A stretch of 64,000 nt of DNA, taken from positions 930,001 to 994,000 of the forward strand of contig JAJTWR010000431.1 in assembly GCA_021613335.1 (NCBI GenBank). The letters run 5' to 3'. The notes beneath the pieces are model-generated. The model saw nothing but the letters and a program-made list of their open reading frames with translations, was not told the origin of the DNA and ran no database searches. Both the position numbers and the translations under genes were made by a program. The DNA is from Whitmania pigra (Eukaryota; Annelida; Clitellata; Hirudinida; Haemopidae). Positions 26,264-35,626 of the stretch are shown here, piece by piece (the first letter of the stretch is position 1; the number at the start of each line of letters is the position of its first letter).

Positions 26264-26285
26264 TATAATTTCTGTCATAAAGGAA
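26264..26285 (+). promoter_or_regulatory. -10 box and ribosome site of the PilZ-like/pgi unit
   Basis: TATAAT at 26264-26269 is a consensus -10; no convincing -35 box is seen 17 bases upstream. AAAGGAA (26279-26285) precedes the ATG at 26297 by 11 bases. Confidence 0.5.
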
Positions 26286-26296
26286 CCTACACTCAC

Positions 26297-26776
26297 ATGG
26301 ACCCTCGCCACTGGCTTGCAGGATTCAAGGAATTACACACTCGTGCCAGAAACGGCTCCCTCACTTCCATCGAGCGCGAGAAGTACGATGAGATGCGTGG
26401 TCAAATTGCTCTGTCGGTAGCGAAATCCCGAGGGCAGACCATCCCCGCCGGCAGTGAGCCTCGCAAACTGTTCCAAGTTTCCCAGGTGTTCGCGGTGGAA
26501 CTCGATCACCTCTACAAGGGCATGACCCGAGAGATTTCACTCTCGTCGTTTACCGTCCGCTTGCAGGCGCCCTTTAAACAGGGGCAGCACATTACTTTTT
26601 CACTCTCTCTTCACAAGAGTGAAGAACCGCTCATCGGTCACGCGCGCGTTACCACTGTAGGAACGCCCGGAGACGGAGGAATCGTGTATCATTTCGATCT
26701 CGACCCTCTTAACCCCCGAGCAGAAGAGCGCTTGGAACTCGCTCTCTTCGATGCAGTGCTCTCACGACTGAACTGA
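26297..26776 (+). CDS. PilZ-like protein without canonical c-di-GMP motif
   Basis: The 159-residue protein has a helical N-terminus and a beta-rich C-terminus (MTREISLSSFTVRL, QGQHITFSLSL, PLIGHARVTTVG) that looks like a PilZ barrel. The RxxxR motif and D/NxSxxG motif needed for c-di-GMP binding are not clear; REISLSSFTV occupies the second position. Myxococcota have many such degenerate PilZ proteins. Its TGA overlaps the pgi ATG by one base, so the two are co-translated, an unusual pairing. Confidence 0.55.
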   Translation: MDPRHWLAGFKELHTRARNGSLTSIEREKYDEMRGQIALSVAKSRGQTIPAGSEPRKLFQVSQVFAVELDHLYKGMTREISLSSFTVRLQAPFKQGQHITFSLSLHKSEEPLIGHARVTTVGTPGDGGIVYHFDLDPLNPRAEERLELALFDAVLSRLN

Positions 26777-28380
26777 TGCCTTCGAACAGCAACACCGCTT
26801 CCCGGTCCGCGCTCGCGAATCATCGCGTCGGTACGCTTCGGGAGCTCTTCGCAGAAGACCCTGGGCGGGCGCAGCGACTCACCTTCGAGCTCGCCGGTCT
26901 TCGCGTCGATTTTTCCAAGCAGCGGATTACGCCCACAACGCTTGAGCTGCTCGCGGCCTACGCGGAGGAGCGCGGCTTCTCCTCCCGGCGAGCCGCGATG
27001 TTCGCTGGCGAGCCCATCAACGCCACCGAAGGCCGCGCCGCGGCGCACGTGGCGCTGCGCACGCCCGCCGGACGGCGCTTCATCATCGCCGACCGAGACG
27101 TGGTGCCCGATGTGCAGGCGGTGCTCGAGAAGATGTCGCGCTTCGCTCGCGAGGTGCGCGAGGGCAACTGGAAAGGCGTTCGCGGCGATCAGATCCGCAA
27201 CGTCGTCAACATCGGCATCGGCGGCTCGGACTTAGGTCCGGCGATGGCGACCCAGGCGCTCACCGCCTTCCGGCACCCGCGGCTGCGGTTCCACTACGTC
27301 GCGAACGTGGACAGCGTTGCGCTCGCAGAAGCAGTCGCCGAGTTGAACCCGGCGGAGACGCTCTTCATCATCGCCTCGAAGACCTTCACCACCCAAGAGA
27401 CCATGGAGAACGCGCGCTCCGCCCGCGCGTGGCTCACCCAAAAGCTCCCCGAGCCAGATGCGGTAGCGAAGCACTTCGTGGCGGTGTCGACGGATGCGCA
27501 CGCGGTGAAAGGCTTCGGCATCGACCCCGAGAACATGTTCATCTTCTGGGACTGGGTCGGCGGACGCTACTCGCTCTCGTCGGCCATCGGCCTTTCGACG
27601 ATGCTCGCCATCGGCCCGGAAGCCTTCCGCGAACTTCTCGCTGGCTACGCCGCCGTCGATACGCACTTTCAAGAAGCCCCGCTCGCCCACAATGTCCCGG
27701 CCCTCCACGGACTCATTTCGCTCTGGAACAGCGAGTTCCTGGGCGCGACGAGTACGGCGGTCATCCCCTACGCCCACGAGCTGCGCCGATTCCCGGCCTA
27801 CCTGCAGCAGCTGGTCATGGAGTCGAACGGCAAGTCCGTCACGCTCGACGGCGAACCCGTGCGCAGCACCACCTCGCCCGTCTTGTGGGGTGAGCCCGGT
27901 ACCGACGGACAGCACAGTTTCTTCCAGCTCCTCCACCAAGGGACTGCGACCATCCCCTGCGACTTCATCGGCTTCGCGGTGAGCAACGCGCCGCTCTCGG
28001 AACACCAAGACCGGCTCTTCTCGAATCTCATCGCCCAGAGCGAAGCCCTCGCCTTCGGCCGCACGCCCGCCGAAGTTGCGAAGAGCGGCGTCTCCGCGAA
28101 GCTCGTTCCGCACCGAACCTTCCCCGGCAACCGTCCATCGACGACTATCATCGGCGAACGGTTGACCCCCCACGCCTTGGGTGCGCTCATAGCCCTCTAC
28201 GAGCACTCAGTTTTCACCCAGGCAATTCTCTGGGGCATCAACCCCTTTGATCAGTGGGGCGTCGAGTTGGGGAAGGCGCTCGCCACGAGCGTGTACAAAG
28301 AGTTCACGACGACTGGTTCTTCAAACCACGATTCGTCCACCCAGGCACTCATCGCCTATTACCGAGCCCATCGACGCTAA
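26776..28380 (+). CDS. pgi: Glucose-6-phosphate isomerase
   Basis: The 534-residue glycolytic and gluconeogenic enzyme is full length. Sugar-phosphate motifs are NIGIGGSDLGPAMATQAL, SKTFTTQETM and LSSAIGLSTML. Catalytic elements appear as FPAYLQQLVMESNGKS (Glu), LLHQGTATIPCDFIG (His) and AILWGINPFDQWGVELGK (Lys). It interconverts glucose-6-phosphate and fructose-6-phosphate in the cytosol. The start overlaps the stop of the PilZ-like gene. Confidence 0.96.
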   Translation: MPSNSNTASRSALANHRVGTLRELFAEDPGRAQRLTFELAGLRVDFSKQRITPTTLELLAAYAEERGFSSRRAAMFAGEPINATEGRAAAHVALRTPAGRRFIIADRDVVPDVQAVLEKMSRFAREVREGNWKGVRGDQIRNVVNIGIGGSDLGPAMATQALTAFRHPRLRFHYVANVDSVALAEAVAELNPAETLFIIASKTFTTQETMENARSARAWLTQKLPEPDAVAKHFVAVSTDAHAVKGFGIDPENMFIFWDWVGGRYSLSSAIGLSTMLAIGPEAFRELLAGYAAVDTHFQEAPLAHNVPALHGLISLWNSEFLGATSTAVIPYAHELRRFPAYLQQLVMESNGKSVTLDGEPVRSTTSPVLWGEPGTDGQHSFFQLLHQGTATIPCDFIGFAVSNAPLSEHQDRLFSNLIAQSEALAFGRTPAEVAKSGVSAKLVPHRTFPGNRPSTTIIGERLTPHALGALIALYEHSVFTQAILWGINPFDQWGVELGKALATSVYKEFTTTGSSNHDSSTQALIAYYRAHRR

Positions 28381-28426
28381 TCCTCATGGGCCTTTACCTC
28401 CGCAGTATTGTTTCAAGGAGTTCCAA

Positions 28427-28762
28427 ATGCACCGTATTTATCTTGCAGCATTAGCAGCCCTACTCCCCGTTTCCTGTTCCTATGCGGACTTGTCGACCCG
28501 CGGCGCGCGCGTCGTCCAGACGGGCACACCACCGCCGCCGTATTGCCGCAACCTCGGCACCGTCTACGGACAAGGCGGCGGCTTCGGGGGGAAAATGGTG
28601 CCGAACAATGCGCTTATGGAGCACGCGATGAACGACGCGCTCAACCAGGCCGGCGAGCGCGGTGCAACGCACCTCTACGCTCCGCAGCCTCCGTCGCTCG
28701 GCGGCATGGGCGGTAGCACCACCACCGCGACCGTCATGGCCTACGCCTACGACTGCCGCTAA
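28427..28762 (+). CDS. Small lipoprotein (DUF4156-like)
   Basis: This 111-residue lipoprotein has ribosome site AAGGAG six bases before ATG 28427, signal IYLAALAALLPVSC with the lipidated Cys near residue 17, and a short domain with CRNLGTVYGQGGGF, ALMEHAMNDALNQAGERGA and a terminal MAYAYDC. The pattern resembles DUF4156 lipoproteins of unknown function. The two later Cys residues may form a disulphide. It sits between pgi and convergent nagZ. Confidence 0.7.
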   Translation: MHRIYLAALAALLPVSCSYADLSTRGARVVQTGTPPPPYCRNLGTVYGQGGGFGGKMVPNNALMEHAMNDALNQAGERGATHLYAPQPPSLGGMGGSTTTATVMAYAYDCR

Positions 28763-28768
28763 TGGGAA

Positions 28769-29836
28769 TTACGTAGAGAACTCCGCGAGCACCGACGACA
28801 ACCGTTGGTGCTCGGGAGTGCCGAAGGCGTTCCTCGGAGTTGCATGGTCGCGCACAAAGCGGTCGGTGAATTGCTCGCGTCGCTCTTCGGAAGCCTCAAT
28901 GCAGCGGCGCAGCGCCTGACTCTTCTCGGCGGCGTGCACCAGGTGTTCGAGCGCAGCTTCTTGGGTGTCGTGGTTCTCGCAGACGAGGAAAAGGTCCACG
29001 CCCGCCGCCGTACCCTCTACCATCACCTGCTCCAAGGGGTAGTGTTCGGCGATGGCCTTCATGCACAGATCGTCGCTGACTATCAGCCCGCGAAATTGAA
29101 GCTGCTCGCGGAGAATTTCTTCGAGGATAATGCGGCTCATCGTCGCCGGGAGCTTCGGGTCGAGTTCCGGCACGAGGATGTGCGCGGTCATCACCGAGGC
29201 GAGCTGCGCTTTCGCGTAAGCGGCGAAGGGCAAGAATTCGATGGCTTCGAGGCGTGAGCGCTCGTGCCCCACCGTCGGCAAGTCCAAGTGCGAATCGACC
29301 TGCGTATCTCCATGCCCCGGAAAGTGCTTTCCGCAGGAGGCTACGCCCGCGTCTTCAAGCCCACGGGCGAAGGCGATGCCGAGGCGGGAGACCTCTTCTG
29401 GCAGGTGGTGGAACGAGCGGTCGCCGATGACCGGGTTTTGGGGGTTGGTGTCGACATCGAGCACCGGCGCGAAATCGAGGTCGAAACCCAGGGCGGCAAG
29501 CTCGTAGCCCACGAGGCGGCCCAAGCGCTCGGCGATTTCGGCGCTGCCCTTCTTGCCCACTTCGCGCATCGGCGGCAGCGTCGCGTAGGGCGCGCCGCGC
29601 AGGCGGGCCACCCGGCCACCTTCTTGATCCACCGAGAGAATGAACGGCCGGTTCGCAAAGCGTTTCAAATCAAGGGTGAGTTCCGCCACCTGCGTCGGCG
29701 CTTCGATGTTGCGAGCGAAGAGAATAGCGCCGCCGACGCCGTCGGAGATCAGCCGTTCGAGACGCGGCGTGCGTACCCGGGCCTCAAACCCGACAACGAG
29801 CATCGCGGCGCAGCGCCGGTAGAGGTCCGTCGCCAC
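28769..29836 (-). CDS. nagZ: Beta-N-acetylhexosaminidase (GH3, NagZ)
   Basis: This 355-residue GH3 enzyme removes N-acetylglucosamine from muropeptides during cell-wall recycling. Signature motifs are ILSVDQEGGRVARL, the KHFPGHGDTQVDSHLDLP loop that carries the His/Asp general acid dyad of NagZ, and LIVSDDLCMKAIA with the nucleophile Asp. No signal peptide is present, as expected for cytosolic NagZ. It follows the glycosyltransferase gene by a single base, so the two probably form an operon. Confidence 0.94.
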   Translation of the reverse strand: MATDLYRRCAAMLVVGFEARVRTPRLERLISDGVGGAILFARNIEAPTQVAELTLDLKRFANRPFILSVDQEGGRVARLRGAPYATLPPMREVGKKGSAEIAERLGRLVGYELAALGFDLDFAPVLDVDTNPQNPVIGDRSFHHLPEEVSRLGIAFARGLEDAGVASCGKHFPGHGDTQVDSHLDLPTVGHERSRLEAIEFLPFAAYAKAQLASVMTAHILVPELDPKLPATMSRIILEEILREQLQFRGLIVSDDLCMKAIAEHYPLEQVMVEGTAAGVDLFLVCENHDTQEAALEHLVHAAEKSQALRRCIEASEERREQFTDRFVRDHATPRNAFGTPEHQRLSSVLAEFST

Positions 29837-29837
29837 G

Positions 29838-32135
29838 CTAGTCGATGGTCACCAGCACGAATTTGTTATTCAAGTCGCGGCCAACGAGCGCAATCTGGTG
29901 GTTCGGGCCGACCGCTTTGCGCAGCACGCCCAACCGGAAGTGCTCCACGAGGGCCCACTTTCGACCGGGAGAGTTCGCGTACACAGCCATCGCCCGGTCG
30001 GTGTTTCCTTCGCGGATCTGCTTTACGCTGTTGCGCGAATAGAAAGTCTCCCCGCGCCAGTTCATCAAGAAGGCAGCGATGGGCTCGTCGGGCTTGCGCA
30101 TGCTGTAGTAGCGCCAGAACTGGTCGCGCTGCGTCCAGTGGTGGCTCAGCTCTCCCCAGAGGCTCCAGTTGAACCAGAGGGCAAAGGCCATCACCCCCGC
30201 AAGCCAGCTCGAGAAGAGCCCAACTCTGGAGCGCTGCAAAACAAAAAAGCCGGCGAGCACCCCGAGAATCACCGAGCCGTTGAGCAGAATCGTCTTCACC
30301 CCGAAGCGGGCGATGACCTCTTGGTGGGGGAACGCGCGCTCGTAGTTGTAGACGAACAGGTCCACAAAATTCTTGGGGTTGTTGACGAGGTCGTGCGCCA
30401 CGAGCACGAAACACGGCACACCCAAGAAGAGCGAAAAGAGGTGAGCTTCGACGCCCTCTTCCCAGATCCGGTCGATGAAGAGTCCGCAGGCTATCGCGAG
30501 CGGAGGAATCATCGGGAACACATAGTGGTGGAACTTCGTCGCTGAGCTTCCGATGAGGAGCCAAGATATCGCAAGCCAGAGCGTCGCGACGAGCGCTACC
30601 CGGTCGGTCGGCGTGACGTTGTCGCCGCGGATCCGCGCTCGCGCGAGCGTGGCGAAGGCGCCGGGGAGCAAGGCCACCCACGGGAAGATGGCGTAGCCGC
30701 CCTGCAGGAGGAAGTAGGTGAAGTCGCCGCCGGGCGTCGTGGTGTGAACACCGGAGCCGAGGCGCGCAAAGTGATCGTACACGAGGAAGCGGAACCAAAA
30801 GAGCTTCGACTCGTCGTCGACGCGCCAGAAGGTGAACATCTCGTAGTACCAGGGCAGCGCAATCGCGAGGAAGAGGAGGATGCCCGTACCAAGGCGCATC
30901 TGGTACGCGAACGCAAACAACGACGGCGGCCGCGTCGCTACAGATTCTTTTTGGCGCGAGAGCACGAGGGTCGTTACGGCCCAAAACACGAGCGAGCCCC
31001 ACATGATGCCAAGCCAACCGGCAGAGTTGATCATCGGCGGCGCGTTCATGCGAATCGGCCCTTCCATGAACATGGTGCCTCGCGCCTCGCCGATGGCGTA
31101 GGCCGCGATGCCCACGAGAGCGCCAGCGACGAGGCCCGCCGCGAGTGGCTTCACGAGGTGCAGGCCCGCCCAGCGCAGGTGCGCCTTCAGCTCGTCCATG
31201 GTCCAGTCGATGACCACGAGCCCGCCGTAGGCGATGGCGATGAGCATCGGAATGCCAAAGCCGAGGAGTCCTTTCGCGAGCGTCGCGAGCGCGAAGAACG
31301 CGAAGGCCGCGTACCAGAAGCGGCCTTTTCCTTGCTCTTCTTTGCGCAGCACCGCCACGAGAAAACAGGCGATGCCCGACAGGAGGTTGCACACGAACGG
31401 CGGGTCAGTCACCGCTTGCCGCGCGAGGAGAAAATACAGGGGCATCGTCATCATCACGAAGCCAGTCGCGAGGCCGGCCCGCGGAGAGACCGCGACCGAC
31501 ACCGCGTAGGTGATGAGCCCGATGGCGATAATCGCCTGCATCACGAACGGAAACCGGAAGCCCCATTCGGTGAAGAGCGGAAGCGCCCCGTCGAGGCTCA
31601 CGAGCGTACCAAAGGTCCACGGGAGCTGCGCGGTGAGGCTCGCAAGGAAGAGCAGGATGCCGCCTACTCCAAAGGCAGCGAGCAGTACGCCCCAGAACTC
31701 TTTCATCTGCGAGCGTCCGCGGAGGCGGCCAGTGGCGAGCGCAAAGCCGAGCGCGAGGCTCAACACTCCGAGCCCGAGCGCGAACGACGGCCCGGCCTGC
31801 CCGAGCCGCAGCCCCAAGGCCATGAGCCAGAGGGTGAGCGCGGGCTTCGAGAAGAAGTACGCAGACTCCCAGTAGGGGTGCACGTAGTCGTTGCGCTCAA
31901 TCATCTCTCGGGCGACCTCGCCGTAGTGCGTCTCCCAAGGATCCCAGAGCCCCACGGCCCCCAACATCGGAATGAAGATGACGGCGGCGAGGAGCACCGC
32001 GGCGGCGGTCGAGCGCAATTCGCCGGGCCAGGCCCTCACGAAGGAGAACCCTTTCCAGCTCAGGGCCGAACGTCCCAACACCGCTTCTGTCAAGCTCGCA
32101 GGCTCGCCGACTCCTTCACGCGTCACGCTCGTCAT
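29838..32135 (-). CDS. ArnT/PMT-type (GT39/GT83) membrane glycosyltransferase
   Basis: The 765-residue inner-membrane protein has a dozen or so hydrophobic helices and a C-terminal soluble part. After the first helix, WDPWETHYGEVAREMIE and YFFSKPALTLWLMALG match the acidic-residue loop of ArnT and protein mannosyltransferases, which use polyprenyl-phosphate sugars on the periplasmic side. The acceptor (lipid A, protein or polymer) cannot be told. Several hydrophobic stretches between residues 100 and 250 make it longer than typical ArnT. It is upstream of nagZ. Confidence 0.82.
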   Translation of the reverse strand: MTSVTREGVGEPASLTEAVLGRSALSWKGFSFVRAWPGELRSTAAAVLLAAVIFIPMLGAVGLWDPWETHYGEVAREMIERNDYVHPYWESAYFFSKPALTLWLMALGLRLGQAGPSFALGLGVLSLALGFALATGRLRGRSQMKEFWGVLLAAFGVGGILLFLASLTAQLPWTFGTLVSLDGALPLFTEWGFRFPFVMQAIIAIGLITYAVSVAVSPRAGLATGFVMMTMPLYFLLARQAVTDPPFVCNLLSGIACFLVAVLRKEEQGKGRFWYAAFAFFALATLAKGLLGFGIPMLIAIAYGGLVVIDWTMDELKAHLRWAGLHLVKPLAAGLVAGALVGIAAYAIGEARGTMFMEGPIRMNAPPMINSAGWLGIMWGSLVFWAVTTLVLSRQKESVATRPPSLFAFAYQMRLGTGILLFLAIALPWYYEMFTFWRVDDESKLFWFRFLVYDHFARLGSGVHTTTPGGDFTYFLLQGGYAIFPWVALLPGAFATLARARIRGDNVTPTDRVALVATLWLAISWLLIGSSATKFHHYVFPMIPPLAIACGLFIDRIWEEGVEAHLFSLFLGVPCFVLVAHDLVNNPKNFVDLFVYNYERAFPHQEVIARFGVKTILLNGSVILGVLAGFFVLQRSRVGLFSSWLAGVMAFALWFNWSLWGELSHHWTQRDQFWRYYSMRKPDEPIAAFLMNWRGETFYSRNSVKQIREGNTDRAMAVYANSPGRKWALVEHFRLGVLRKAVGPNHQIALVGRDLNNKFVLVTID

Positions 32136-32282
32136 CCTCTTCTGGTGCCGCGACCGCGGCGCCCGCCGTGTGGTATGTCTCTCTCAAACTCTCGTCTGAA
32201 ACCCTCGTCACGCCGAGGAGCGGCTAAACTTCGCTGCAGGGCCTATCGCCGCCGAACGACTCTCTACACCAACTCCGGAACG
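32136..32282. promoter_or_regulatory. Divergent intergenic region, glycosyltransferase/antiporter
   Basis: These 147 bases between divergent starts must hold both promoters. No box could be assigned with confidence, and no RNA gene is seen. Confidence 0.3.
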
Positions 32283-33473
32283 ATGTTTACTCTCCCACCA
32301 GACCTTCTTTACGTCCTCCTCATATTTGGCATCTTCATCGTCTCCCGCTTCCTCCAGCGGTTCCGGATTCCGAGCGCCATCACTTGCATCGGACTCGGCG
32401 TCCTCTTCGGCATGGGCTTTGGAGCCCTCACCGAGTCGGAGCCGATTAAGGTCATGGCCCTCCTCGGCATCGTTTCCATGTTCCTGTTCGCCGGGATGGA
32501 AATTGAATTCGAGGACCTCCACCGCGGGCGCGCCTTACTCCTGCGGCATGTGGTGATTCAGGTAGTCCTCATGGCGATTGTGTGCGCGGTGCTCCTCAAG
32601 GTGCTCGACTTGGGGCTGCGCCCTACCGTGCTGGTAGCGCTCGCCCTGCTCACCCCGTCGGCGGGCTTCATCCTCGACTCGCTCCCTAGCCTTGGCCTCA
32701 GCGACGAGGAGAGCTTCTGGGTGAAGTCGAAGGCCATCGCCACCGAGATTATCGCCCTCCTCGCGCTCTTCATCGCCATGCAGTCGTCCTCGGTGATGAA
32801 CTTCACGGTGTCGCTCTCGGCGATGGTGGGGATGATTGTGCTCCTCCCGCTCCTGTTCCGCGGCTTCGCCAAGGCCGTACTCCCGTATGCGCCCCGCACC
32901 GAATTCGCCTTTCTGGTGATTGTCGCGCTCCTGTGCGCCTCCATCACCAAGAAGCTCGGCGTGTACTACCTGGTCGGCGCCTTCGTCGTGGGCCTCACCG
33001 AGCAGCGGCTGCGCAAAGTCCTGCCCAAGCTCGCCACCGAAAACCTGCTGCGCGCCGTCGAGCTCTTCGCGGCGTTCTTCATTCCCTTCTACTTTTTCGG
33101 CGCTGGCCTCTCGCTCGAAGCCGAGAACTTCACCCTCGATTCGCTCCTCCTCGCGCTCGCCTTCTTGGCGCTCTCCATTCCGCTGCGGATTTTGTCGGTC
33201 GCCATCCCCCGGAAAATATTCCTCGGGGAGCCGTTCAAAGTCAGCACCCGGGTAGGCGCGGCGCTCCTGCCCACACTCGTCTTCACCATAGTCCTCGCGA
33301 GCATCCTCAAGACGAGCTTCGACGCGAGCCCCACCTTGGTCGGGGCACTCGTCATCTATGCCATCGGCACGACGACCATCCCCGGCTTCTTCCTGCGCAT
33401 GCCGATTCCACAGTACGACGCGCCTTCCTTCGCCGAAGCGCAAGTTACTCTTGCCTCGAAACAACCGCCCTGA
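32283..33473 (+). CDS. Cation/proton antiporter (CPA2/KefB-type membrane domain)
   Basis: The 396-residue product runs from ATG 32283 with about twelve membrane helices. FRIPSAITCIGLGVLFGM, LLGIVSMFLFAGMEIEFEDL and ALLTPSAGFILDSLPSLGL correspond to the CPA2 sodium/proton exchanger core, where Phe-Ala-Gly-Met-Glu replaces the usual Leu-x-Gly-Leu-Glu. No C-terminal NAD-binding TrkA domain is attached. It should exchange Na+ or K+ for H+ at the inner membrane. The same frame stays open far upstream as an antisense shadow of the glycosyltransferase. Confidence 0.82.
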   Translation: MFTLPPDLLYVLLIFGIFIVSRFLQRFRIPSAITCIGLGVLFGMGFGALTESEPIKVMALLGIVSMFLFAGMEIEFEDLHRGRALLLRHVVIQVVLMAIVCAVLLKVLDLGLRPTVLVALALLTPSAGFILDSLPSLGLSDEESFWVKSKAIATEIIALLALFIAMQSSSVMNFTVSLSAMVGMIVLLPLLFRGFAKAVLPYAPRTEFAFLVIVALLCASITKKLGVYYLVGAFVVGLTEQRLRKVLPKLATENLLRAVELFAAFFIPFYFFGAGLSLEAENFTLDSLLLALAFLALSIPLRILSVAIPRKIFLGEPFKVSTRVGAALLPTLVFTIVLASILKTSFDASPTLVGALVIYAIGTTTIPGFFLRMPIPQYDAPSFAEAQVTLASKQPP

Positions 33474-33497
33474 AAGAGAGGGGGCCGGAGGAACACC

Positions 33498-34457
33498 ATG
33501 AGCGCGCAGCAGTCGTCCCGCAGCGACAACGGACGTTGGTTCGGACGCGACATTCTTTCGGTTTCGCAATTCTCTCGCGAAGACCTCGAAGCCTGTTTCA
33601 GCGTGGCCGAGGTGATGCGCACGCTCGTCGCGAATGTGGGCGCTATCGACGCGCTCCACGGCAAGGTGCTCGCCAACCTCTTCTACGAGCCATCCACCCG
33701 CACCCAGTCGAGCTTCACTGCGGCGATGCAGCGCCTCGGCGGGAACGTCATCCCCATCAGCGAGGTGCGCTACTCGTCGGTGTCGAAGGGCGAGTCGCTG
33801 CCCGACACGGTGCGCACGCTGGAGTGCTACGCAGACGTGATTGTCCTGCGCCACCCGGAGATGGGCTCCGCGCGCATCGCCGCCGACGCCGCCCGGAAGC
33901 CGATAATCAACGCTGGCGACGGCGTGGGCGAGCATCCCACCCAGGCGCTCCTCGACTTGTTCACCATCCGGGAAGAGCGCGGCTCTCTCGAAGGGCTCAC
34001 GCTCACGCTGCTCGGAGATCTCAAGTTCGGGCGCACGGTCCACTCCCTCGCCCGCCTCTCGGCCTTCTACGGCATGAAGCTTGAGCTCGTGTCCCCGGAG
34101 CTCCTCCGCATGCCGCCCGCCATCCTCGACGAGCTGCGCGCCATGAAGGTGTCGTTCCGCGAGCACACCGACCTCGAAGCTGTCCTCGGCAAAACCGACG
34201 TGCTCTACGTGACCCGCGTGCAGAAGGAGCGCTTCGAAGACCTCGAAGCCTACGAGCGCCTGCGGGCCTCGTACATCATTGATCGCAAGACGTTGGAGCG
34301 CGCCCCGAAGCATCTCGTGCTGATGCACCCGCTGCCGCGCGTCGGCGAAATCTCTCCCGAAGTCGACTCCGACCCTCGCGCCGCCTACTTCCGGCAAATG
34401 GAATACGGGCTCTACATCCGCATGGCGCTGCTCGCGATGCTCCTCGGCAAATTCTAA
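33498..34457 (+). CDS. pyrB: Aspartate carbamoyltransferase catalytic chain
   Basis: The 319-residue enzyme forms carbamoyl-aspartate in pyrimidine synthesis. The carbamoyl-phosphate loop [12 protein letters not shown], the 80s loop region [48 protein letters not shown] and [11 protein letters not shown] are all conserved. No pyrI, pyrR or pyrC neighbour is seen. It starts 24 bases after the antiporter stop (GGAGG before ATG) and ends with a four-base tail-to-tail overlap with the aroK-aroD fusion. Confidence 0.95.
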   Translation: MSAQQSSRSDNGRWFGRDILSVSQFSREDLEACFSVAEVMRTLVANVGAIDALHGKVLANLFYEPSTRTQSSFTAAMQRLGGNVIPISEVRYSSVSKGESLPDTVRTLECYADVIVLRHPEMGSARIAADAARKPIINAGDGVGEHPTQALLDLFTIREERGSLEGLTLTLLGDLKFGRTVHSLARLSAFYGMKLELVSPELLRMPPAILDELRAMKVSFREHTDLEAVLGKTDVLYVTRVQKERFEDLEAYERLRASYIIDRKTLERAPKHLVLMHPLPRVGEISPEVDSDPRAAYFRQMEYGLYIRMALLAMLLGKF

Positions 34458-35614
34458 GCCCGTACGGCCGAGGCTCGCCAGGCGGCCAGCGCGTCGGCGA
34501 GTCGCCGCTGTCCGGGCGCCGCAGCAAAGTTGCCGTCGAGCGCAAGGTAGTCGAGCGCGTTTCCGCTCGACAGTTCTCCCCGAGCAGACTCGGCGCCCTC
34601 GCCCATCGGAAGGACCGTCACCGTTCGAAAGCCTCCCGTCAGGCGACTGCGCAGCGCGGACAAGCGAGCGACCGGCGACGCCCCGAGCGGTTCAATGTGT
34701 TTCACTTGGGTCTCCGGCGGTACCTGCTCCCAACCTTCTGCGCCATTCTCAAGCGGCGCGTCCGCGTGGAACGAGTAGAGCACCCGCGCGAGCGGCACGC
34801 CGGGTGGTGGCGGCGCACCGCGCGGCACGTCGACGAGCTCCGCAAGCGCGGTCCACGCCTGCGGAAGCGGGCGGCCACGCTCCGACACAATCAACGGCAA
34901 AACTGCGGCGGCGCGCGCGAGGTCGAGCGTCGTGGGCGTAAGGTCGCTGCGGACTTCCAAGAGCTCCGCCCCGGCCTCGCGAGCGCGCTGCGCGTACGCT
35001 TCCGGCGCCTCGCCCGGCGGGAGCGTCACCACCGCGCGCGGGCGCTGCGGCCGTTCCAAGAAGAGCGCTAAGTCGACGATATCGAGCGTAGGCACCCGTC
35101 GGTGCAGCTCTTCGCGCTCCGCCCATACCTGGGCGAGCTCTTCGGCGAGCGGCACATCCGGCCGGAGCCGCGGGCGCGTCACATCGCGCGTCAGGCGCTC
35201 CACATAGGTTTTGAAGCTCACCGGCACCAACACCGGCAGCGTACCGGCCAGCGCCGCTGCGTGGTGCTGCAGGAAGCCCCCGCCAGCGGCGATGACGACC
35301 CCCGGCTGCTCGCGGACAATCCGCAGAAAATGCGCTCGCTCCGCCGCGCGAAAGCCCGCCTGGTCGGTGGTCACCCATTCGCGCAGGTCGCGCTCGGCGG
35401 CGAGTTCCTCGTCGAGGTCGATGCCCTTGCGACCGAGGAGCGGCGCCACAGCGCGCAGCAGCGTCGACTTTCCGGCGGCCCGGTGGCCGACCAGCACCAG
35501 CGTTGCCCCGCGGGCGAGCGGCAGCCGGGGCTCGCGACGACGCCGCTCGCGCTCTTGGCGGAGGCTTGGTCGCAGGTGCTCGCAGATGAGGTCCAACAGG
35601 TCGTCCATCGCCAC
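34454..35614 (-). CDS. Shikimate kinase fused to type I 3-dehydroquinase-like domain
   Basis: This 386-residue fusion has residues about 30-200 as shikimate kinase: Walker [20 protein letters not shown] with the substrate Asp, [11 protein letters not shown] with the substrate Arg, and VVIAAGGGF. Residues about 210-385 look like type I 3-dehydroquinate dehydratase: [18 protein letters not shown] with the likely catalytic His, TQVKHI with the likely Schiff-base Lys, and [13 protein letters not shown] followed by a Pro-Gly-Gln loop. Both act in the shikimate pathway. It lies 12 bases after bioA on the same strand. Confidence 0.75.
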   Translation of the reverse strand: MAMDDLLDLICEHLRPSLRQERERRRREPRLPLARGATLVLVGHRAAGKSTLLRAVAPLLGRKGIDLDEELAAERDLREWVTTDQAGFRAAERAHFLRIVREQPGVVIAAGGGFLQHHAAALAGTLPVLVPVSFKTYVERLTRDVTRPRLRPDVPLAEELAQVWAEREELHRRVPTLDIVDLALFLERPQRPRAVVTLPPGEAPEAYAQRAREAGAELLEVRSDLTPTTLDLARAAAVLPLIVSERGRPLPQAWTALAELVDVPRGAPPPPGVPLARVLYSFHADAPLENGAEGWEQVPPETQVKHIEPLGASPVARLSALRSRLTGGFRTVTVLPMGEGAESARGELSSGNALDYLALDGNFAAAPGQRRLADALAAWRASAVRA

Positions 35615-35626
35615 TCCTCACTCGTT

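Noticed and set aside
28787..28818. 8-bp inverted repeat CGAGCACC/GGTGCTCG after the small lipoprotein gene considered as terminator
   Set aside because: It lies inside the 3' coding end of nagZ and has no U-tract on either strand.
30744..32282. Very long open frame on the + strand opposite the glycosyltransferase, continuous with the antiporter frame
   Set aside because: Composition is Arg/Glu/His-rich shadow coding typical of the antisense of a high-GC gene; antiporter similarity begins only at ATG 32283.
32535..34397. 620-codon minus-strand frame across the antiporter and pyrB
   Set aside because: Spans two confidently identified opposite-strand genes; low-complexity Glu/Arg/His composition.
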